From: Actinoplanes oryzae
Lineage (GTDB): Bacteria > Actinomycetota > Actinomycetes > Mycobacteriales > Micromonosporaceae
Assembly (NCBI RefSeq): GCF_030757795.1
Contig: NZ_JAUQWH010000056.1
Span: 1 to 48,601, forward strand
Length of the DNA stretch: 48,601 nt
Direction of reading: 5' to 3'
Shown: positions 1 through 6,493 of the stretch, one piece after another
Numbering within the stretch: position 1 is the stretch's first letter
Layout of the letters: each line of letters opens with the position of its first letter
Notes under the pieces: model-generated
What the model was told of the DNA's origin: nothing
The model's input: the letters and a program-made list of their open reading frames with translations, nothing else
The model's database searches: none
Made by a program: the position numbers and the translations under genes

Positions 1-841
1 CGCCGGTCACCGAGCAGCTGCCGCCGCCGGTCACGGTGGGCGTCCCGAGCGTGTAGCCGGCGGGCGGCACGGGGATGCGGATCGTGGTGTTCGGCGCGGC
101 GACGTCCCCGGTGTTGGTCACGGTGACCCGCGGCGTCCCGGTCTCGCCCGGCGCCAGGTTGGCGGCGGCCAGGGTGACCGCCCCGAGCTTCACGATGCCC
201 GAGCAGGTCGACTCGGCGACGATCACCGAGCCGCCGGCCACGACGGCCAGGCCGCCCAGCAGATCGAGATCCACCGCCCGGACGGTGTAGTCGAGCCGGC
301 CGGTCGTGGTGTTGTAGGCGGCGATCCGGTGGTCGATCGTGCCGGTGAGCACGCCCGGCACGCTGATCGCGAGGTTGGCGTCGGGGTTGACGTTCGCCCC
401 GGCGACGGTCAGGTTGGCGACGTCGGTCGTCGTGGTGATCCCGGCGGCCGTCATCTGGCAGGTCGTCTGGATCGCGCCGGTGGTCAGCGCCCCGAGCACG
501 TTGAGCCCCGCGGTGCCCGCCTGCGCCCGCCCGCCGCCCGGCGCCGCCGTCCCGACCGCCGTGGTCACCGCCCCGACGTTGAGCAGCTGGGGCAGGAGCC
601 CGCCGCCCAGCGTGGCGCCGGCGGTCGTCCCGGAGGAGTCGGCCTGCCCGGTCGTCCACGTGCGCGCCGGGCTGGGTAGCGCGAGCGTCAGCGGCAGCCC
701 GCCGGAGAGCAGGCTGATGGTCGCCCTGACCCCCTGGGCCGTCGTGTTGATCGGCCCGGCAGCGGCGTACGCCGCGATGGGCGGCCCCACCAGGACCACC
801 ACCAGCAGGGTGGCCGTCGCCAGCGCCACCCGTTTCGTCAT
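1..841 (-). CDS. Secreted repeat/adhesin-like surface protein (3' end outside window)
   Basis: The reverse strand is open from an ATG at 841 to the window edge (280 codons, no stop reached). It begins MTKRVALATATLLVVVLVGP, a basic start plus hydrophobic core typical of a Sec signal peptide, with a likely cut near AAYAAAGP (residues 24-31). The mature part is rich in Thr, Gly, Ala and Val and has the alternating beta-strand character of actinobacterial surface proteins. The last visible stretch, LAPGETGTPRVTVTNTGDVA followed by proline-rich strands, resembles a DUF11-type immunoglobulin-like repeat. No catalytic motif is visible. It is likely exported and surface-displayed; the anchor and true length are unknown because the C-terminus is missing. 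It is divergent from ilvC. Confidence 0.72.
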   Translation of the reverse strand, partial: MTKRVALATATLLVVVLVGPPIAAYAAAGPINTTAQGVRATISLLSGGLPLTLALPSPARTWTTGQADSSGTTAGATLGGGLLPQLLNVGAVTTAVGTAAPGGGRAQAGTAGLNVLGALTTGAIQTTCQMTAAGITTTTDVANLTVAGANVNPDANLAISVPGVLTGTIDHRIAAYNTTTGRLDYTVRAVDLDLLGGLAVVAGGSVIVAESTCSGIVKLGAVTLAAANLAPGETGTPRVTVTNTGDVAAPNTTIRIPVPPAGYTLGTPTVTGGGSCSVTG

Positions 842-855
842 CTCAAGCGCCCACG

Positions 856-869
856 TCGCCACGTGGCGA
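856..869. promoter_or_regulatory. Perfect 14-bp palindrome upstream of the secreted-protein gene
   Basis: TCGCCACGTGGCGA is a perfect inverted repeat 15 bp upstream of the ATG at 841. Its position suits an operator for the minus-strand gene. No cognate regulator is evident nearby, so the function is an inference. The rest of 842-1082 holds an AT-richer stretch around 888-915 (a likely promoter zone) and no gene. Confidence 0.35.
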
Positions 870-1082
870 ACACTAGGACCCCAGAAACGAACAGTCTTCG
901 TTTTTCGTATTTTCCGGACGACCGGCCGGTCCGGCAACCGGTTGCCACGCGTTTCCGCAGGTCAGGGCGGTTTTTCCAGGGGGCTCGAAGCGGCTTCCGT
1001 TTCGGGCAGATCCGGGGGGCTTCGCGGGCATGAGCGTGTGTCCGGATTCCGCTCGGGGCGTCCGGGCGGTGGGATCTGCGGT

Positions 1083-2570
1083 ATGGCTGTGACGACGCAA
1101 GAGCTGGATTTCGAGACGACCGTCTTCGACAAGGAGTACATCTCGCTGAACGGGACGCGGGAGGGGATCGTCGTCGGGGGGAGGGACCTCTTCGAGCGGC
1201 TGCCCCGGGCGTTCGAGGGGCTGAACCAGATCGCGGTGATCGGGTGGGGGCCGCAGGGGTCGGCGCAGGCGCAGAACCTGCGGGACTCGCTGGACGGCCG
1301 GGTGAAGGTCGTGGTCGGGCTGCGGGAGGGCTCCTCGTCGTTCGAGGCGGCGCGGGCCGCGGGCTTCGCCGAGGCCGACGGGACGCTGGGCGAGATGTTC
1401 GAGGTCATCCGGGCCTCGGACATGGTGCTGCTGCTGATCTCGGACGCCGCGCAGGTCGCGTTGCACGAGCAGGTGTTCGCGGCGCTGCGCCCGGGCGCCA
1501 CGCTGGGGTTGTCGCACGGGTTCCTGCTCGGCTATCTCGAGCAGCGCGGCAGCGGCTTCCCCGAGGGCATCGACGTGGTCGCGGTGTGCCCGAAGGGGAT
1601 GGGCGCCTCCGTGCGCGCGCTCTACCTGCAGGGTGCCGAGACGAACGGCGCCGGGATCAACGCGAGCTTCGCGGTGCAGCAGGACGTCAGCGGCAAGGCG
1701 GTCGAGCGGGCGCTGGGCTGGTCGGTCGGGCTCGGGGCGCCGTACACGTTCCGGACGACCCTGCGCTCGGAGTACCTGTCCGACCTGACCGGCGAGCGCT
1801 CGATCCTGCTCGGCGGGGTGCACGGGATCGTCGAGTCGCTCTACCGGCGGCTGCGCGAGCAGGGGCTGGACGAGACGGACGCCTACCGGCACTCGGTGGA
1901 CTGCGTGACCGGGCCGATCTCGCGGATCGTGTCCAAGGAGGGGCTGATCGGGCTCTACCGCGCGTTCGGCGGCGACGACAAGGAGACGTTCGCCAAGGCG
2001 TACGCGGCCGCCTATCCCGTGGGCCTGGAGCTGACCCACGAGATCTACGACGAGGTCGCGTCGGGCAACGAGATCCGCAGCGTGATCCTGGCCGGCGAGC
2101 GGCTCGGCCGGTTCCCGATGGGCAAGATCGACCAGGGCGACATGTGGCGGGCCGGCGCGGTGGCGCGGCAGAGCCGGGACGACGACCGGCTGCCGCTCGA
2201 CCCGTTCACGGCCGGGACGTTCTGCGGCGTGATGATGGGCCAGATCGACACGTTCGTCGAGAAGGGACACCCGTACTCGGAGATCGCGAACGAGTCGGTG
2301 ATCGAGGCGACGGACTCGCTCAACCCGTACATGCACGCCCGTGGCGTCTCGTTCATGGTGGACAACTGCTCGACGACCGCGCGGCTGGGCTCGCGCAAGT
2401 GGGCGCCGCGCTTCGACTACCTGCTGACACAGACGGCGTACCCGGCGGTGGATCACAAGACCGCGGTGCTGGACACGACGCTGATCGAGTCCTTCGAGGA
2501 GCACCCGATCCACGAGGTGCTGGCCATCTGCGCCCGGATGCGGCCCTCGGTCGACATCTTCGTGCAGTGA
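1083..2570 (+). CDS. ilvC: Ketol-acid reductoisomerase, long (class II, plant-type)
   Basis: It catalyses the NADPH- and Mg-dependent isomerisation and reduction of acetolactate or acetohydroxybutyrate, the second common step of valine, leucine and isoleucine synthesis, in the cytoplasm. The product is 495 aa. The Rossmann motif VIGWGPQGSAQAQNL lies near residues 51-65. The metal-binding segment YLSDLTGERSILLG is in the first knotted domain. The second duplicated all-helical domain ends with DSLNPYMHARGVSFMVDNCS and ARLGSRKWAPRFDY, wording I associate with chloroplast enzymes. Most actinobacteria use the short class I enzyme of about 340 aa, so this long form is unusual and may be a transferred or second copy. 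The ATG at 1083 follows a weak GGTGGGA. An upstream in-frame extension exists but lacks family similarity. The next gene overlaps its stop. Confidence 0.93.
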   Translation: MAVTTQELDFETTVFDKEYISLNGTREGIVVGGRDLFERLPRAFEGLNQIAVIGWGPQGSAQAQNLRDSLDGRVKVVVGLREGSSSFEAARAAGFAEADGTLGEMFEVIRASDMVLLLISDAAQVALHEQVFAALRPGATLGLSHGFLLGYLEQRGSGFPEGIDVVAVCPKGMGASVRALYLQGAETNGAGINASFAVQQDVSGKAVERALGWSVGLGAPYTFRTTLRSEYLSDLTGERSILLGGVHGIVESLYRRLREQGLDETDAYRHSVDCVTGPISRIVSKEGLIGLYRAFGGDDKETFAKAYAAAYPVGLELTHEIYDEVASGNEIRSVILAGERLGRFPMGKIDQGDMWRAGAVARQSRDDDRLPLDPFTAGTFCGVMMGQIDTFVEKGHPYSEIANESVIEATDSLNPYMHARGVSFMVDNCSTTARLGSRKWAPRFDYLLTQTAYPAVDHKTAVLDTTLIESFEEHPIHEVLAICARMRPSVDIFVQ

Positions 2571-2998
2571 CGCGCGACGCGGCCTTCGCGCAGCTCCTCG
2601 ACCGCAGCTACACCGGGCTGCTCGGCAGGCCGCTGGTCCCGGCGGGGGCGGACAAGGCCACCTGGCTGTACGAGGCCCCCGCCGCCCTGCTCGCCCACGA
2701 CACCTCCGAGGACCCGCTCTTCGTCTACGCCAACCGGGCGGCGCAGCGGCTCTTCGGATACGACTGGGACGAGTTCGTGGGCCTGCCGTCCCGGCTGAGC
2801 GCCGGCGACGAGGACCGGGGATCCCGCCAGGAGTTCCTGGACACGGTCGCGCGGCAGGGCTATGCCGAGCACTACCGGGGCCGGCGGGTCGCGAAGGACG
2901 GCCGGGTCTTCTGGATCGAGGACGTGACGCTCTGGAACCTCGCCCACGACGACGGCTCATCGGCCGGGCAGGCCGCCCTCATCCGGCGCTGGAGCTGA
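2567..2998 (+). CDS. MEKHLA-domain protein
   Basis: The product is 143 aa, starting at a GTG that overlaps the ilvC stop by 4 bp (GTGA), so translation is probably coupled to ilvC. Recognisable MEKHLA-family segments, in order, are LLDRSYTGLLGRPLVPAG, WLYEAPAALLAHDTSEDPLF, YANRAAQRLFGYDWDEFVGL, PSRLSAGDEDRGSRQEF, RVAKDGRVFWIEDVTLWNL and GQAALIRRW. The MEKHLA domain is PAS-like and known both as a stand-alone bacterial protein and at the C-terminus of plant HD-ZIP III transcription factors. It has no assigned enzymatic activity; binding of a small ligand or redox cofactor is the usual guess for the fold. The coupling to a branched-chain amino acid enzyme is the only functional hint here. Confidence 0.85.
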   Translation: MTRDAAFAQLLDRSYTGLLGRPLVPAGADKATWLYEAPAALLAHDTSEDPLFVYANRAAQRLFGYDWDEFVGLPSRLSAGDEDRGSRQEFLDTVARQGYAEHYRGRRVAKDGRVFWIEDVTLWNLAHDDGSSAGQAALIRRWS

Positions 2999-3659
2999 CC
3001 GGCGGGTCGTCGCCCGGGCTGCGCGCGCCGGTCAGGTGCAGCAGCTCGTCGGCGCCGGCGGGCGCGGTGTCCTCGGCCCAGACCACCGCGAGCCCGTCGG
3101 CGCGCAGCCGGGACACCGTGTTGACGAGGATGTGGCCCTCGGCCGCGGTGAGCCCGCCGGCGATCCCGTCGAGCAGCAGGACCCGCGGCCGGGTGGCGAG
3201 GGCCCGGGCCAGCTCGAGGCGCCGGCGGTCCAGCGGCGGCAGCCGCCCGGCGGGCTCCCCGGCCCAGCGGCGGATGCCGGCCCGCTCCAGCGCGTCGGCG
3301 GCCGCGGTCTGCGCCCGGTGCCCGCGCAGGCCGCCCCCGGCCTCCGCGGCGGCCAGCACGTTGTCGAAGACGGCCGTCGCGCTGAGCGGGCGCGGCACCT
3401 GCGAGGTACGCCCGACGCCCCGCCGCCGCCGCTCGGCCGCCGCCAGCCGCGTCACGTCCTCCCCGGCCAGCCACACCGTCCCCGCGTCGGCGGCGGTCAC
3501 CCCGCTGAGCAGGTCGAGCAGCGTGGACTTGCCCGCCCCGTCCGGTCCCAGCACGCCCAGGACGTGTCCCGCCTCGGCGCGCAGGGACACGTCTGCGGTC
3601 ACCACGAGCGCCCCGTAGCTCTTCCGCAGTCCCTCCGCGCGGAGCACCGGCTCGGTCAC
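2979..3659 (-). CDS. LivG-like ABC ATPase with degenerate catalytic motifs
   Basis: The product is 226 aa from a GTG at 3659 (VTEPVLRAEGLRKSYGALVV). The overall sequence matches the LivG branch of ABC ATPases (branched-chain amino acid uptake). Walker A is intact (GPDGAGKS, near residues 34-41). The signature loop LSGGQ is replaced by LPPLDRR before RLELARALATRP. Walker B reads RVLLLDGIAGGL, so the catalytic Glu is Gly. The switch His is lost (VVWAEDTAP where VEHD is expected). ATP may bind but hydrolysis should be impaired. No permease or binding protein lies nearby. It could be a regulatory relic or a decaying gene, although the frame is intact. Its 3' end overlaps the MEKHLA gene tail to tail by 20 bp. 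Confidence 0.78.
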   Translation of the reverse strand: MTEPVLRAEGLRKSYGALVVTADVSLRAEAGHVLGVLGPDGAGKSTLLDLLSGVTAADAGTVWLAGEDVTRLAAAERRRRGVGRTSQVPRPLSATAVFDNVLAAAEAGGGLRGHRAQTAAADALERAGIRRWAGEPAGRLPPLDRRRLELARALATRPRVLLLDGIAGGLTAAEGHILVNTVSRLRADGLAVVWAEDTAPAGADELLHLTGARSPGDDPPVSSSAG

Positions 3660-3943
3660 CGGGCACGCACCCTCGTCCGGGCACCCGTCCGCGGCCCGGC
3701 GGCAGCTGCGCGGGCCCGTCGGCCGCCGGTCGGCAGGCACGGGCGGCTGAGCGCTCCATTCATGGCGGCGGCTCCCCCCGACGACGCCCCCTGGATAGCC
3801 CGTCGCCGATGATCGAAGCAAGACCGCTGTGGCCGTACGGAAAAACCGGCTTTTCGCGGAGGGACAGGGGTGCAACTACTCGGAGTCTCCTGTTTGACAC
3901 TTTCCGTACCCTGAGGGCCCCTTCTCACCATCGGGACGGAACC
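3660..3943. other. Divergent intergenic region
   Basis: This 284-bp spacer lies between two divergent starts. A good -35 like hexamer TTGACA lies at 3894-3899 on the plus strand, but no convincing -10 follows at 16-18 bp. No repeat or RNA gene was recognised. Confidence 0.3.
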
Positions 3944-4420
3944 GTGGACGGTCAAGCAATCGGCACCGCCATCGCAGGTCTGGGGCTCATGTTCGTCGCC
4001 GTGTCGACCTGGCTCCAATTCGGGGAAAGTCGCAAGGGCCGCCGTCTTGTCGAGTACCAGATCAGCGCCGAGCTCAACCAGCGCGTGGATCACCTGCTCC
4101 CCGAACTGTCTCGCGTGCTGGCGGTGCCGGAGGATCACGTGGAGCCGGACAAGAGATTCCTCTTCGTGCGCTTCTCCCTGACCTATGCCCAGGCGTGGAA
4201 GGCCGCGCGGCTCGGCCTGCACCGGGACGACGACTGGGACGGGCTGCGCAGCGAGTTCGCGTACTGGGCGGAACAGCCGGAAGCCGTCCGGGCCTGCGCC
4301 GAGCTACGCCGGACCCCGGAGGGTTGGCCGGCCGGCTTCTTCGCGTTCGTCGACGCCGAGGTGGCGTTGTTGCGGCGCAGGAGGGCGCTCAGGTCACCTG
4401 TCCCGGCGCGACCGGCGTGA
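3944..4420 (+). CDS. Small membrane-anchored protein of unknown function
   Basis: The product is 158 aa from a GTG at 3944. This start was chosen because it places an N-terminal hydrophobic helix (residues about 6-24, AIGTAIAGLGLMFVAVSTWL) at the beginning; the longer upstream frame is basic and not protein-like. After the helix comes a charged cytoplasmic-looking domain with ESRKGRRLVEYQISAELNQR, FVRFSLTYAQAWKAARLGL and FAYWAEQPEAVRACAELR. I do not recognise the family. The gene is flanked by unrelated genes and ends convergently with the DksA/TraR gene, 22 bp apart. Confidence 0.6.
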   Translation: MDGQAIGTAIAGLGLMFVAVSTWLQFGESRKGRRLVEYQISAELNQRVDHLLPELSRVLAVPEDHVEPDKRFLFVRFSLTYAQAWKAARLGLHRDDDWDGLRSEFAYWAEQPEAVRACAELRRTPEGWPAGFFAFVDAEVALLRRRRALRSPVPARPA

Positions 4421-4442
4421 GTGCCACGCCGGCCCGGAGGGT

Positions 4443-4769
4443 TCAGGCGCAGGCGATGCAGTGGCGGGCGAACGGGCGGACCTCGAGCCGCTCGGCGCCG
4501 ATGGGGCGGCCACAGTGCTCGCAGGTGCCGTAGGTGCCGTCGGCCACCCGGCGCAGCGCGTCGTCGACCTCGGCGACCCGGGTGCGGGCGGCGGTCAGCA
4601 GCGCGGTCAGCTGCGCCCGCTCGTAGCCGATGGTCGCGCCCTCCGGGTCGTGCTCGTCGTCGGCGTTGGAGTCGCGCGACGCCGCGAAGAGCGCGCGCAG
4701 GTCACGGTCGAGCTCGGCCGCCTCCGCCTCGGCGGCCGCCCGCAGGCGCACCAACTCGTCCCCGGCCAT
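4443..4769 (-). CDS. TraR/DksA family zinc-finger protein
   Basis: The product is 108 aa. Residues 1-75 are a Glu/Ala/Arg-rich helical hairpin. The C-terminus carries the zinc finger CEHCGRPIGAERLEVRPF followed by HCIAC (C-x2-C and C-x2-C), diagnostic of the DksA C4 type. Family members reach into the RNA polymerase secondary channel or act as small transcriptional modulators; in actinobacteria they are often of unknown target. A -10 like TAGGCT lies on the minus strand at 4781-4776, 6 nt before the ATG, and no Shine-Dalgarno is present, so the mRNA is probably leaderless. Confidence 0.86.
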   Translation of the reverse strand: MAGDELVRLRAAAEAEAAELDRDLRALFAASRDSNADDEHDPEGATIGYERAQLTALLTAARTRVAEVDDALRRVADGTYGTCEHCGRPIGAERLEVRPFARHCIACA

Positions 4770-4775
4770 GACCCC

Positions 4776-4781
4776 AGCCTA
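4776..4781 (-). promoter_or_regulatory. -10 element of a leaderless promoter (DksA/TraR gene)
   Basis: TAGGCT on the minus strand is followed by 6 nt (GGGGTC) and the ATG, so the transcript should begin at or next to the start codon. The same TAGGCTGG core recurs before the genes at 14630 and 24861. Confidence 0.5.
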
Positions 4782-4800
4782 GCCGCCCCACCAGCACGAA

Positions 4801-4920
4801 CCGGCCGCGAAGCCGGCCCGTGGCCAGACCGTCGGCCGCGAAACCGGCCATGGCCAGGCCGCCGGCTGCGAAACCGGCCCGAGGCCGCGCGGCCGGCTGC
4901 GAAACCGGCCCGGGGTCAGG
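4801..4920. repeat. Four tandem copies of a 30-bp hairpin-forming repeat
   Basis: Units start at 4801, 4831, 4861 and about 4892, each with the core CCGGCnGCGAAACCGGCC. The core folds as a short hairpin (GCCGG stem, TTTCGCAG-type loop on the minus strand). The block lies just after the STAS gene stop, between two co-oriented minus genes, so it may act as a repeated terminator or mRNA stabiliser. Confidence 0.75.
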
Positions 4921-5242
4921 CCGCCGGCTCGCGCAGCCGGTCGTGGGGCAGGCCCGCGGCGGTCAGCTGCCGGGCCAGCTCCGGCGTCGCCGCGTGCACG
5001 AAGACCGCGACCTGGTGGTCGTCGCCCAGGTGGCAGGCGGCGGCGAGGGTGCCCGCGTTGATGGGGTCGAGGGCGGCGACGTCGTGCAGGTCGAGGACCA
5101 GGCGCAGCGGCCGGATGGTGCGCACCGCGTGCACGAGCGTGGTGCGCAGATCGACCGCGTCGCCGGCGTCCAGGCAGCCGTGCGGCTGCACCACCAGGGT
5201 GCCGTCCGATGTGGTCTCGACGTCGACGGTGGACGTGGCCAT
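4916..5242 (-). CDS. STAS-domain protein (anti-sigma factor antagonist-like)
   Basis: The product is 108 aa from an ATG at 5242, preceded by GGGAG about 6 nt upstream. The single STAS domain shows VETTSDGTLVVQPHGCLDAG, a central strand PLRLVLDLHDVAALDPINAG, and the following helix TLAAACHLGDDHQVAVFV. In SpoIIAA-like antagonists the phosphorylatable Ser/Thr follows the conserved Asp-x-[ST] at the end of the central strand. Here that place reads DPINAG, with no Ser or Thr, so classical kinase control is doubtful. No anti-sigma kinase gene is adjacent. Confidence 0.8.
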   Translation of the reverse strand: MATSTVDVETTSDGTLVVQPHGCLDAGDAVDLRTTLVHAVRTIRPLRLVLDLHDVAALDPINAGTLAAACHLGDDHQVAVFVHAATPELARQLTAAGLPHDRLREPAA

Positions 5243-5347
5243 CTGCTCTCCCGTTACCCGCTGTCGGCAGTGGGGCAAGCCTAGGGAAACCGCCCGGCAA
5301 CGTCGAGCCGGTCCGGAAGAATTCACCTCGTCACGGCGCGGTAACGA

Positions 5348-6064
5348 CTACGCGACGGTCTCCATGGCGGGGGAGTCGAGGCGCGGCGGCGGCGTGGTGC
5401 GCGACAGCCGCAGCCAGACGACGAAGCCCCAGATGACGAAGGCCGCGTAGACGGCGTACAGGACGGCGGACGGGTAGTAGCGGAAGTGCAGCAGCTCCGG
5501 CACCCCGACCAGGTCGACGGCGATCCAGCAGAGCCAGAACTCGACCCAGCCGCGGGCCATGGCGTAGGTGGCGAGGATCGAGCCGACGAAGATCCAGGAG
5601 TCGGCGAGGTAGTACCACCACGGCACCGGGAAGCCGGCGCCGATCTCGCGGAAGATCAGGAAGCAGGCCGCCACGGCGAGCAGGGCGGCGGAGCCGAGGA
5701 TCACGCGCTGCCGGGTCGTCGCCCAGTGCGGGACGACCGCCGGGCCGCCGGACGCCTTGCGGTTGCGCCGCCAGGCCCACCAGCCGTACCCGCTGGTGAT
5801 GATGAAGAAGACCTGGCGCGAGGCCTGGCCGTAGAGCGGGGTGCCCTGGTCGTTGCCGAGGGCCTGGCCCAGGAAGACGGTGAGGAGCAGCACGTTGCCG
5901 ACGATGCCGACCGGCCAGGCCCAGGCGTTGCGGCGCAGGCCGAAGAGCGCGGAGCCGAGGCCGAAGGCGTTGCCGACGATCTCGCGCCAGTAGATCGCCT
6001 GGGTGTCCGTCACCTGCCACCGGGCGTCGTAGAACCAGGTGAGCAGGTCGTTGATCCAGGCCAT
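5348..6064 (-). CDS. pnuC: PnuC-family vitamin transporter, probably riboflavin-type (PnuX)
   Basis: The product is 238 aa with about seven hydrophobic helices. Family signatures are IVGNAFGLGSALFGLRRNAW, WPVGIVGNVLLLTVFLGQ, SGYGWWAWRR and WLCWIAVDLVGVPELLHF. PnuC proteins are facilitators of vitamin uptake coupled to intracellular phosphorylation. The upstream FMN riboswitch strongly argues that the substrate is riboflavin (PnuX-like) and not nicotinamide riboside. The ATG at 6064 has the Shine-Dalgarno GGAGGTGG about 7 nt upstream, itself buried in a regulatory hairpin (6071-6092). The gene appears monocistronic; the downstream STAS gene is 105 bp away. Confidence 0.9.
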   Translation of the reverse strand: MAWINDLLTWFYDARWQVTDTQAIYWREIVGNAFGLGSALFGLRRNAWAWPVGIVGNVLLLTVFLGQALGNDQGTPLYGQASRQVFFIITSGYGWWAWRRNRKASGGPAVVPHWATTRQRVILGSAALLAVAACFLIFREIGAGFPVPWWYYLADSWIFVGSILATYAMARGWVEFWLCWIAVDLVGVPELLHFRYYPSAVLYAVYAAFVIWGFVVWLRLSRTTPPPRLDSPAMETVA

Positions 6065-6070
6065 CGGGGC

Positions 6071-6092
6071 CACCTCCGTGCGGACGAAGGTG
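6071..6092 (-). promoter_or_regulatory. Shine-Dalgarno-sequestering hairpin of pnuC
   Basis: On the minus-strand transcript, CACCUUCGU pairs with ACGGAGGUG around a CCGC loop: nine pairs including one G-U. The 3' arm contains the whole GGAGGUG Shine-Dalgarno. It lies between the FMN aptamer and the start codon, which indicates translational control. The equilibrium with the aptamer P1 stem is inferred. Confidence 0.75.
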
Positions 6093-6125
6093 CACGCCGG
6101 GGCGGACCGCGCACGGGGACGAGCA

Positions 6126-6252
6126 GCGTGTCGCCTCCCTTCCGGACTTTCACCGTCGGTCCCGGAATTCCACCGGGTCAACCGGCCGCCGGCTGCGGTC
6201 GGGTCGCGGACTGTCACCGCCGGTTCGGACTCGCACCGACCCCGGGACACGC
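6126..6252 (-). ncRNA. FMN riboswitch (RFN element) controlling pnuC
   Basis: The minus strand shows the RFN consensus in order. The P1 5' arm GCGTGTC is at 6252-6246. Then follow CGGGGTCGGTGCGAGTCC, GAACCGGCGGTGACAGTCC, GCGACCC, a variable GC-rich arm, GGTTGACCCGGTGGAATTCC, GGGACCGACGGTGAAAGTCC, GGAAGGGAGGC and the P1 3' arm GACACGC at 6132-6126. The P1 arms are perfectly complementary over 7 bp. Binding of FMN should stabilise P1 and leave the downstream hairpin to block the ribosome site. Confidence 0.95.
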
Positions 6253-6275
6253 GGCAAACTTTGTTGCCGGAGCAA

Positions 6276-6281
6276 ATACTA
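6276..6281 (-). promoter_or_regulatory. -10 element for the riboswitch-pnuC transcript
   Basis: TAGTAT on the minus strand places the transcript start about 8 nt further downstream, just ahead of the aptamer. An inverted repeat CGGCAA/TTGCCG spans 6252-6269 at the expected start. No strong -35 is visible. The remainder up to 6493 holds no gene. Confidence 0.5.
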
Positions 6282-6493
6282 GACCCATTTTCCCTGGTAC
6301 GCGTCCTGAGCGACGAAGGACACAGGCTCAACGACCCGGCCGGACCAGGGTGACGGACCGGGTGACAGCCGTGCGCTGATCGGACAATCCGGCGCCCCGG
6401 CGTTGCCTCGCGGGCGGACAGCGGCGACCATCGGCGACGGCAGCCGTGCCGGGAGGGTCCCGGAGAGCGCGACAGGCCGGGAGGATCGCCGCT

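Noticed and set aside
339..1082. Upstream in-frame extension of ilvC (longer open frame from 339)
   Set aside because: Its translation is low-complexity and antisense to the secreted-protein gene; KARI similarity begins right after the ATG at 1083.
873..2960. Very long minus-strand open frame opposite ilvC
   Set aside because: Arg/Pro/Gly-rich antisense shadow produced by high GC codon usage; no family pattern.
4801..4920. Short CRISPR-like array
   Set aside because: Continuous 30-bp units without spacers.
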